Both the position numbers and the translations under genes were made by a program. A stretch of 64,000 nt of DNA from Petunia secreta (Eukaryota; Streptophyta; Magnoliopsida; Solanales; Solanaceae). This document shows positions 55,437-64,000 of the stretch, piece after piece (position 1 is the stretch's first letter; every line of letters begins with the position of its first letter). The notes under the pieces were generated by a model, which was not told the DNA's origin, did no database searches, and was given only the letters and a program-made list of their open reading frames with translations. The stretch is from NCBI GenBank assembly GCA_029990175.1, contig JARKIP010000065.1:1740501-1804500 (forward strand), written 5' to 3'.

Positions 55437-55984
55437 TTTTGAGAGAGTTAGTGAATTTTTTAGAGAGAATGTGAGAATATTTCCACAGAGAGTTTTGGGT
55501 GTTGTAGCGATGGTTACAACAAATAATGAACCACACCTCTTTTGATGACTTATGGGAATGCAGAAGATCTACATTTGTATCAGGAAGTGAAACGGGGGCT
55601 GATGGGATGTGAAAAAGCAACTTACCATTATTGTGTATTGGGGCTGATGTAACCAGATTCAAAGAATTTGAATTTTAAATTTTACCAAAAATAATCTGGC
55701 GCCAAGTAAGGTTATTTGGTAACAAAATTGGCCACGTAAGATAAATATTCCAATCAGTAAGTAAATTTAGACATGTCCTGAACGTTCATGCACCAGGTTC
55801 GTAAGCATTTATCCTCTACTCAAAAATTATTTGCCAGCATCTAAGTCATGAAAACAAGTTCCAAACAGGTTAGCAAGCAAAATAATTAAGTTTCAAAAGT
55901 AAAGTCAACTAAACAAAGTTAAGCTAGGTTAAACAAAGAAACTTCTCTAGCCAATCATTCGGAGAACCATGTGCTGCCTCGATT

Positions 55985-58900
55985 AGTGTATGTTGGTCAT
56001 CCCTAACTCAAGCCTGTTCTTTTCAAATTCTACCCTATTCAAAGCTTTAGTGAAGATGTCTGCAATTTGATCCACAGTCCTGCAAAAATCATAGTGATTA
56101 GGCCTTTCTCAACATTATCCCTTAAGAAGTGATGCCTCATATCAATGTGCTTTGTTCTCTTGTGCTGGACCGGGTTCTTAGATATATTGACTGCATTGGT
56201 GTTGTCATAAAATATTGGAATTGGTCCACACTTGATTCCAAAGTCCTCAAACTGCTGTTTGATCTGTAGTAGTTGTGAACAACACAAAGCAGCTACTACA
56301 TATTAAGCCTCTGCTGTAGATAATGCCACTGAGTTCTGCTTCTTTGTAGCTCATGAAACAAGACAAGGACCTAGGAAGTGTGCCATTCCAGATGCACTTT
56401 TCCTATCAACCAAGTGACCAGCATAGTCAGCATCAGCAAAACCAACCAGATCAAAACTTCCACCTCTTGGATACCATAAGCACAGATCTTGAGTTCCTTT
56501 CAAATATCTTAAGATCCTTTTGACTGTTGTTAAGCGTGACTTCTTTGGTTTAGACTGAAACTTTGCACACAACCCACACTATACACAATGTATGGACGAC
56601 TTGCTGTTAAATGCAATAGAGAACAAATTATTCCTCTATATTTAGTTTCATCAATCAAAGCACTAGATTCATCTAGATCTAATTTAGTTCCAGGAGCTAT
56701 GGGTGTGCTCATATCCTTAGCAGTCTTCATGTCGAATTTCTTTAGCAACTCCTTGATGTACTTCTGCTGATGGATCATCGTGCCATCCTGAGTTTAAGCC
56801 TAAGGAGAAATTTAGCTCACCCATCATACTCATCTCAAACTCACTGCCCATCAGGTCGGCAAACTCCTTTCAAGGGTTCTCATTAGTAGCTCCAAAGATA
56901 ATGTCATCTACATACACTTGAACAATCAGCAGGTCCTTGGTTTTCTTCCTTAAGAACAAGGTATTGTCTATTTTACCTCTAGTAAACCCATTCTTCAAAT
57001 AAGAACCCAAAAAACCTTTCATACCAAGCCCTAGGAGCCTGTTTCAAACCATAAAGTGCCTTGTCAAGTTTGTAGACATAATCAGAAAACCCTATACTTT
57101 CAAAACCAGGTGGTTGTACCACATACACCTCTTCATTTAAATAGCCATTAAGGAATGCACTTTTCATATCCAAACTGATACAACTTGATTTCCATGTAAG
57201 CTGCAAAAACTATCAGCATCCTAATGGCTTCTATCCTAGCAACAGGTGCAAAGATTTCATCATAGTTGAACCCTTCTTCTTGACTGCAACCTTGAACCAC
57301 CAGTCTTGCCTTGTTCCTTGTTACTATACCATGTTGATCAAGTTGTTTCTAAATACCCATTTAGTTCCAATGATGGACCTATCCGAAGGTCGAGGGACCA
57401 GGTGCCACACCTTACTTTGTTCAAATTGATGAAGTTCTTCCTGCATAGCAATCACCCAATCTGGATCCTTAAGTGCTTCTCGTACATTCTTAGGTTCTAC
57501 AGCCGAAAGAAATACATAGAATGCACAGAAGTTCTTCAACGCTCTTTTAGTAACAATCCCAGTATTCAGATCAAAGATAAGATTCTCCACTGGGTGGGAA
57601 CTTTGATATTTCCATGGTCTAAGTTGAATCTGGTGAGTAGTACTACCAGAGGGACCAGCTACATTAGTATTGTCTTCTCCTGGTTCTTCTGGTCCCCCTG
57701 TCTGATTGTGTCCTTGTTCCCCTTCAGTCTGATCCTTATCATCGTTTTGGTCATTTCTATCTCCTTCTAGTGTCACAGGGTCTTTAGCAGGTTCATCTCT
57801 TGCTAAACCAATTTCTTGATCATCATATTCTCCTTTCTTTGCAACAGTTTCAAATTCATCAAATACCAGATACACACTTTCTTCTACAATCAAGGTTCTT
57901 TTGTTGAACATCTTATAAGCTTTGGTTTGTAAAGAATATCCCAAGAAGATGGCCTCGTCACTTCTAGCATCAAACTTCCCCAAAGGTTCCTTCCCATTGT
58001 TCTGCACAAAACACTTACATCCAAAAGCTCTCAGATGTACAATATTGGGTTTTCTACCTCTTATCAGCTCATACGGAGTTTTTTCTAATAAAGGACTGAT
58101 AGAACATTGATTCAGTATGTAACATGCGGTGTTAACTGCTTCAACCGAAAATTTCTTAGCCAAACCACTTGATAATAGCATTGTTCTAGTCATATCCTCC
58201 AAGGACCTGTTCTTTCTTTCAACTACTCCATTTTGTTAAGGGGTCCTTGGTGCAGAGAAGCTATGGTCCACACCATGTTATTGAAACACTCAGTAAGTTT
58301 AGCATTATCAAACTTAGTTCCATGGTCAGACCTGATACACACAAGTTGAAAACCTAGTTTCTTTTGATTAACCTTTGCCCAGTCCTCGAACATATCATAA
58401 GCTTCATCCTTAGATCTAAGAAAAAAGGTCCAAGTGTATCTGGAGTAGTCATCAATGATTACCATCACGAACCTCTTACCTCCTCTGCTCTTAACTCTCA
58501 TAGGTCCACACAAATCCATGTGAACCGACTCAAGTGGTTTAGAAGTACTAACCACCTTCTTTGACTTGAATGAAGATCTTACATGTTTCCCCCTCACACA
58601 AGCATCACATATCTTGATGTCATCAAACCTTTTGCTTGGAAATCCACAAACCAGGTCCTTCTACACCAATTTATTCAGCTGAGTCAAGCTTGCATGTCCT
58701 AATCTCTTGTGCTACAGTTGTGCCTCATTTTCAAGTGCATTCAGACAAGTCAAATTATTTTCTGGAAGAGAACCTAACGTAGCTTTGTATACATCTTTTG
58801 CTCGTTTCCTTTCCAGTACCACTTCACCAGTCTACAGGTTCTTCACAGTGCATCCTATAGATGTGAAACTAACTTGATTTTCTATATCACATAGTTTGGA

Positions 58901-59110
58901 GATACTCAAAAGGTTATGTCTCAATCCTTCAACACAAAGTGCATTCTCAATTGCATGATTGAGGGACCTCCCAACCTTTTCAATACCAATAATTTCTCCG
59001 CTTTTACCTCATCCAAAAGCCACACTACCCCCTTGAAATGCTGCGAGTGAGAGAAAGTTTCTTCTATCTCTTGTGATGTGCCTGGAACACCCATTATCAA
59101 GAATCCAGCT
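55985..59110 (-). pseudogene. Copia 2 pol: protease, integrase, reverse transcriptase, RNase H
   Basis: From 59110 down: protease with WILDNGCSRHITRDRRNF (DSG changed to DNG), pre-integrase region, and integrase at 58597-58223 with HMDLCGPMRVKSRGGKRFV and IRSDHGTKF. A frameshift near 58,280 precedes the ERKNRSLEDMTRT-like end (58202). The 58202-57324 frame is long, with GKFDARSDEAIFLGYSLQT, an acidic linker, and AMQEELHQFEQSKVWHLVPR, the start of reverse transcriptase. Then come LDMKSAFLNGYLNEEVYVV and KALYGLKQAPRAWYE. YVDD is intact at 56914-56903. RNase H has FYDNTNAVNISKNPVQHKR. Stops and shifts near 57,330, 57,190, 56,980, 56,800 and 56,090 disable it. Confidence 0.9.
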
Positions 59111-59432
59111 TGGGTTATTCCTTCTCACTCCAGCATACAAAACAAAATCAGAGGTTAGGAATAGGAACCCAGACTTGCTTGGGTCTCTTTTAATGATAGA
59201 ATGGATGAATCAAATCTTTTCTAACCCAGTAAGGTAAAACGGACTTAAGGTTCCTTTTAACAGCCTTTGATACAATATCACATTCTTTTCTATAATACCC
59301 TGTTTTTTTCACAAAGGAAGCAGAGTTTATTGCAAGGGAGTCCTACATACTTACTATTAGGATTCCAGGAAGGTAAAGGTGTCCTATGTCGTAAGCCATT
59401 TTTACCGCTATCATAATTTTCATGCAACCATT

Positions 59433-60450
59433 TTAAAGCTTCTGAAGACTTGTTCCATTTAGTAAGCCTAGTAAGTCCATAGTTGGGTTATCAACCTTTT
59501 CTTGAAGAACTCGGTTCTTCTCAGTTTCCTGATGTAGAACCTTATCTTTCTTTTTAAGCTCAAAGTCAAGGTTGATTTGAGCCTCATCAACTATTTGCTT
59601 ACCAAGGAATTTTTCCAGATTAAGATTATCAAGGTCAAGAGTTGAAACTTTCTTTTGCTCCTCAAGCACCTGTTCCTTTAATTTATGGTTTTCAAGTTCA
59701 AAGGCTGAGACTTTCTGTTTAAGTTGAAAAACTTGCCTATTAATTGAAGCAGATTCAATTTCCAATTCAATTTTTGGCTTCATCCATATTTTTATTCTTA
59801 ATTTTATAATCAAACACAACAGAGATTAAATGGTCCTTATCAGAAAGTAATTATTGCTTCTCAACCCTTAGACTTTCAATTCCTTCAATTAAAGTATGTG
59901 CAAGCATGTTCAACTCTCTTAAGGAACAAGTAGGAAGTTTCAATTTCAAGTCATTGAGACTTACCTCAGGGAGGTCATCAGTGGGAGGTTCTTCATCAAA
60001 AGCCATCAGTGCAAAATGAGAGTCATCATCTGATTCTTCTTCTTCTCCTGAATCAGTATCGCTTTCAGATGCATCCCACTCTTTAACAAAATCTTCACAA
60101 TTCTTTATAGTTCTCCAGCGTAGATATTGTCTAACTATTGAGCATCTTGGAATCCTCTTATAAACGTTAAAACCCAGACCACAGTGGAGTATTTTCATGG
60201 CTTCAACATTCATATGAGGTGCATTGAAATCTACTTGATTCATTTCTTCTACAGGCTTTTGAATCCTATTCCCTAGCTCATCAATTTTTGTAGGAACAAT
60301 AGGACCATTTGTCGTAATTTTCTACAATTAATAGTTTTTTGCCTGCAGGAAGGTTTCCAACCAGAATTTTCAAAACTTGTAATATTGGCTGTTGAACTGC
60401 GGAGGCTTGTTGATGGAACGTCCTTCAGTTATAATCGGTGGTGCACTCAT
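59433..60450 (-). pseudogene. Copia 2 gag, internally deleted, with coiled coil
   Basis: The start is ATG at minus 60450 (MSAPPIITEGRSINKPPQF), as in copia 1. Next is MNQVDFNAPHMNVEAMKILH and CGLGFNVYKRIPRCS. There the capsid-like middle is missing: the sequence jumps to YLRWRTIKNCEDFVKEW and an acidic ESDTDSGEEEESDDDSHFAL block (60,060-60,000). No zinc knuckle is seen. A coiled-coil region at 59819-59433 (ENHKLKEQVLEEQKKVSTLD) leads on to the protease. Deletion of the central gag makes this copy dependent on other elements for particle formation. Confidence 0.78.
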
Positions 60451-60495
60451 TTTTCAAATCCTTCTCAAGATGTTAATCTTTATGTGAGAGAACCT

Positions 60496-60507
60496 GCTCT
60501 AATACCA
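60496..60507 (-). other. Copia 2 primer-binding site, one mismatch
   Basis: The minus strand reads TGGTATTAGAGC, one base different from the TGGTATCAGAGC of copia 1. It lies two bases inside the LTR. Confidence 0.82.
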
Positions 60508-60509
60508 CT

Positions 60510-61493
60510 TGTTGCACCTGGTGCACCTTTGTAAGACACTAGAAGAGGGGGGGGGGGGAGGGGAAGGAGGGAGGGGAGTGAATAGTATCTTTACTCGATT
60601 TTTAAATTCCTAAAACTTACTTTTACTTTGTTCACCTATATCAGAAAAAACCTGGTTCCTTTCAAATTTCACCTATCTCTGAAACTTAACACAATGCGGA
60701 AACATAAAGAACACAGAGATTTTTACGTGGAAAAATCCTTGCTCTAGAGATCAAAAAGCACGACCCAACACTCTTGGAATTTAAACTTTCCACTCAAGGA
60801 AACTGAGCAAGTTTTAGATTGCAACGCAATGCAATCAAGGAACTAGCCTCACTCTGACTAATACCTAGAACCTTCCAAGCCTCACTATGACTTATAAGGT
60901 TGAACTGGCTCACCAAAACGTAATCTTAAATTAATGCTTCTAAACAAGCTGATAGATTACAACTCAATATTCTATAACAGAAAACTAATAAAAACATACT
61001 GTCACTATGAAACTGCAACTCTGTCAGGTTCTGCTGCCTTGCTTCTGCACTTGCACACAATAACTTTCACGATTAATTTGCTCTCTATTTGATCTGTTGA
61101 GATTTCTTGAGTGCGTAAGTTTTTCTGGTCAAAACAACTTGTATTTATAGAGTTCATGGAAAACATTTTCCATATTTAGCTTGTAACTCCTTTTTTAGTT
61201 TGGACTTCATCTCTAATATGGTTTATCGATATTGTCTATATAAAACCTAAGCTGTTTTGCCTAAGTCTTCAATCCTTCTCCACCTAGGAAACAACTTCTC
61301 CTTTGGCACCGCCTTGAAAGCTTTTCCTTCTTCTTCTTGGATTGAGACTTCAACTCCAGCTATTCTCTTTTTCCTTCTTTGGCTCGAACACGAATATCCA
61401 CTAGAACAACCTGGTCTTCTACTTCAACTGTAAACTTTTTCCTAGTCCACATAGAACCATGTCCTTTGTCATCTTCAAAACCAACCTTGAACA
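60510..61493 (-). repeat. Copia 2 5' LTR (984 bp) with a G-rich tract
   Basis: It starts TGTTGCACCTGGTGCACC and ends CCTTGAACA, and aligns with 52845-53800. It is about 28 bp longer mostly because of a G-rich insert (about 60,546-60,578). The other family LTRs have only short G runs there. Confidence 0.92.
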
Positions 61494-61498
61494 AAAAG

Positions 61499-61806
61499 GA
61501 AAGTCAAGGAGCGAGTGGACATGCTAATGGAATCCAAGAAGGCAAGGAAGTGTGAATTATTTTTACATAGGTTTGTAAATAGTTTAGAGCTGTTTAGGCC
61601 TGGAATACTAAAATAAAAAATTGTAGAAGTAAATCTAGAAATAGGAAATTGTAGTAGTCAGTAGTTTGTAGTCTTGCACTTCTTTATTGCGGAGGCCTAA
61701 TGCTTTTTTTTTTATGAAGGAGAAGATGCTCCTAGCTTGTAAGATGACTTTGAGTTGGTTATGGTAATATATTCACATGCTTTGCCCAAAAAAAAAACAA
61801 AAAAAA
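61499..61806 (+). pseudogene. LINE ORF2 3' end, second half, with poly(A) tail
   Basis: The frame continues from 52844 as RKVKERVDMLMESKKARKCE and LFLHRFVNSLELFRPG, with a stop at 61614-61616. A short 3' UTR leads to an A-rich tail (about 61,788-61,806). This is the natural 3' end of the LINE copy interrupted by copia 2. Confidence 0.88.
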
Positions 61807-63033
61807 TCAACATCTCCACGAAGCTTATGCACTAGGTAGTAGTTGAATAGTACTTCTTCAGTTTTGTATTGAATATTATTTTACAGAAATTATTAATAGT
61901 GATAAAGTTTTATTTCTATATTTGATATACATTCCACGTGATTTTTTTTGTTTTTAAAAAAGTTATTGGATACAAACTAATAAGATGGTGCTTACTAGGT
62001 TCCCCCTTGCATCCATCACGTTTTATCACTTTATGTGGTATAACTTAATATTCAATATCATGTGACAATTTCTTGGATCAAATTAAAACTAAAAAATATA
62101 ATAATTCTTCTATGAAATAAAATATACAGAAAGAATCAAAAGAATGTATAATGTTTTAGTGACTGCAACGAAAAAGCATGGTATATGTTGTCTCTGACAA
62201 ATTAACTCACTATTATTAAACATTTCCATATTCCCATTTAAGGATATTGTTAGTTTTCATTCACATTTGGTTCTTCACATTATATAAAAATGGAATTTGA
62301 TTGTGACTTGGGAAGATGCAAATAGAAATTATATAGGAAAGATTATGGAATCAAAGAATTGGGTGTATAGGGTCCACTTTAACAACCAAGTACAAATCAT
62401 TCGCTGATTCTATTTGAGTTTGACCTTTACTCTTCTTTTCTGACCTAGTTACGGAGTAGTATGAGTATATATCTACAAGAATATGTTAAGCAGTCATGAA
62501 GGAAAAGTTTGTCCAACTTATAGTTAAGTGCATGTGGTTTGTGTTCTTTATTTAATCACTATGCATTCGATGATATGTTTACATACTTCTATAGTTGCGC
62601 ATTATCCAATCGTTTGCCGACAAAAACTCAACAATTTAAATTTGTTCGTAAAATACAATTACCAGAAAAAAGTCGTAGACGTTGCCGATAGTCAATTTAA
62701 TATCTATAACGGTCTAAGGGTTCTGATGTCTGAATATTTTCCTGAAAGGATCTGAGAGAAATTGTGTGCATTATTTGATGATTTTAATCGTGTTATAGAG
62801 AGGCTTATATATAAGTTCTACATGGGTCATAGGAAGAAGGAGAAGTTTAGAAATTAGAAGTGTTTATCTACGAAGGTAATTCAAAATCAAAGAGTATAAC
62901 CATACAGATATATTTGATAACATCGGATATCCAAACATTTTATACATAAACTATGATTTATAGAGAAAATGAAGCGATCGCTTTTTAAATTAAAAAAAAA
63001 AAAAAGACACTCATGGAATTGCAATTTCAAATG
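61807..63033. other. AT-rich intergenic DNA, no gene recognised
   Basis: No protein domain, terminal repeat or array was recognised. A 75-codon frame at 62528-62755 has no family features and ordinary AT-rich composition. An A run lies at about 62,992-63,005, close to the next LTR. Confidence 0.5.
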
Positions 63034-63931
63034 TGTTATACTCTAAGCACCTCCTATGGACACTAGAAGGGAGAGGGGGGAGGATTGAATAGTGTCCTCC
63101 GATTTTCGTCAAAGAACTAGATTCTTAACGTCTAGAACCTTGTTGTGTCACAACTGTTTTTACGACAAAACACTACAACATGCACAAATTGCAAACTTAA
63201 AGAACACGAGATTTTACGTGGAGCTCCTTGCTCAAGGGAGAAAAATCATGACCCACACTCTGAGATTTTAGAATCAATCCACTAACACAAAGAACAAGTT
63301 TTAGATTACAAAACTCTGTAACCAAGGGGCTACACTCTAGACCCTAACCACTCAACAAAGCAAAACTCTAGCTATACAAAGTATTCCCACAAGATTCACC
63401 TATTACAGTTGCTTCTAAACTAAGCATGTATATAAAAATAGTTTTAGCTCAAAAACAATGACAACTCTAACAAAGAACCTAGACAGAATATCTAAGTTCA
63501 ACTCTTTATTCTTCAACAGTTGCCTTCAGCAGTTAAGTCACTTTGAAAGTAATTGGATCGCCTTATGATTGCTCTCAACTCTCGTGGTGAAATAACTGAA
63601 TACGACTGCCTCAATTACTATCTTTTATAAGGGCTTCATAACCATAGTAGTATTCCACTAGGAAACCTCGCAAATATGGCAAGTCAAGATTTCCTGTGAT
63701 AATTTCCTTGTTTAGTTCCAACTCTCGTTCATACTTCAAAGACACAACAAGACACAACTTCTTTTAACTGACTAGGATGCGCAATAGTTTACGCACCACT
63801 ACTCCTAGTTCTGCATGGATTTGCATTCAATAATCTTTTCGATCAGTCGTGCCCTTCTCCGTAAGGACCAAGTTCTCTTCCAGAACTACTAGGTCCTTCA
63901 TTTGTCATACTTCAAAACATTCAGCTCAACA
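63034..63931 (-). repeat. LTR of a third element of the copia 1/2 family (3' LTR, about 898 bp)
   Basis: It starts TGTTATACTCTAAGCACC and shares family blocks: GACACTAGAAGGG, TTTTACGTGGA, CTTGCTCAAGGGA, and AGTTTTAGATTAC. It ends CAGCTCAACA. It is clearly more distant from copia 1 and 2 than these are from each other. Confidence 0.82.
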
Positions 63932-64000
63932 AATTCCCTCTTTTTGATGATGTCAAACAAATGTTGCCAAACAAATGTTGCCAAGGAACCTGTACAGAGA
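63932..64000 (-). mobile_element. Start of the internal region of a third copia element, cut by the window edge
   Basis: AATTCCCTCTTTTTGATGATG follows the LTR, which on the element strand is the polypurine tract. CAAATGTTGCCAAA is then duplicated in tandem (63957-63981). The element should continue beyond 64000 on the minus strand. Confidence 0.72.

Larger units (their letters stand above)
52845..61493 (-). mobile_element. Copia element 2 (same family as copia 1), complete ends, target duplication AAAAG
   Basis: LTRs are 52845-53800 (3') and 60510-61493 (5'), starting TGTTGCACCTGGTGCACC. Between them, on the minus strand, are primer site, gag, protease, integrase, reverse transcriptase, RNase H and a post-pol gene. 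AAAAG lies on both sides (52840-52844 and 61494-61498). Removing the element and one AAAAG joins a LINE reading frame exactly in phase (MRHIK to RKVKERVD). Frames carry several stops and shifts, but the YVDD box is intact, so this copy is better kept than copia 1. Confidence 0.95.

Noticed and set aside
57306..57770. Plus-strand 154-codon frame
   Set aside because: It is antisense to the long, clearly copia reverse-transcriptase and linker frame at 57324-58202.
62528..62755. 75-codon plus-strand frame as a small gene
   Set aside because: There is no domain, no promoter or splice evidence, and its composition is that of the AT-rich surroundings.

Overview
The window is a repeat-dense stretch of plant nuclear DNA. 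The evidence is an LBD (LOB-domain) transcription-factor gene with a plant-type intron, a Stowaway MITE, a CACTA transposon, L1-type LINEs, and several copia and gypsy LTR retrotransposons. The retroelement families look most like those of Solanaceae; that family-level call is inference, not proof. I can support only one intact host gene, a two-exon LBD1/LBD11-type gene at 30,644-33,701 on the + strand. Almost everything else is mobile DNA in various stages of decay.

Layout. 1-4,789: the 5' part of a CACTA (En/Spm) transposon on the - strand, running off the left edge, with decayed Tnp2, DUF4218 and DUF4216 regions. It ends in a CACTA-type terminal repeat preceded by subterminal repeats. 4,790-6,440: AT-rich DNA with a possible fossil membrane-protein gene. 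6,440-6,888: a minisatellite of about 100-bp units, cut by a LINE (6,889-11,872, - strand) with ORF1 and ORF2 recognisable but broken. 12,005-23,166: a tandem array of one LTR retrotransposon family (LTR-internal-LTR-internal-truncated LTR, - strand) holding only gag remnants. Its second unit carries a hAT-type MITE whose empty site is preserved in the first unit. 23,167-26,850: an LTR fragment, a dispersed duplication, and a phospholipase A1-type pseudogene. 26,852-30,030: a retroelement derivative with an intron-containing extra gene and flanking direct repeats.

30,143-33,881: the LBD gene with its promoter, an intron loaded with transposons and a perfect-looking 188-bp-period duplication, and a poly(A) signal. 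33,882-44,350: copia element 1 (SIRE/Maximus-like, - strand, target duplication AGTAA), inserted about 180 bp past the LBD stop codon. Its lower LTR holds another transposon carrying a captured receptor-kinase fragment. 44,526-51,452: a gypsy (Tat-like) element on the + strand with gag and protease, no recognisable pol, and an antisense multi-exon gene. 51,543-52,060: copia RNase H debris. 52,510-61,806: a 5'-truncated LINE tail on the + strand, split by copia element 2 (52,845-61,493, - strand, target duplication AAAAG). 63,034-64,000: a third LTR of the same copia family, entering another element that runs off the right edge.

Several insertions can be ordered from the sequence alone: copia 2 after the LINE tail, the MITE after the LTR-array duplication, the kinase-carrying element after copia 1, and the LINE after the minisatellite. 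No CRISPR array, tRNA or rRNA was recognised.
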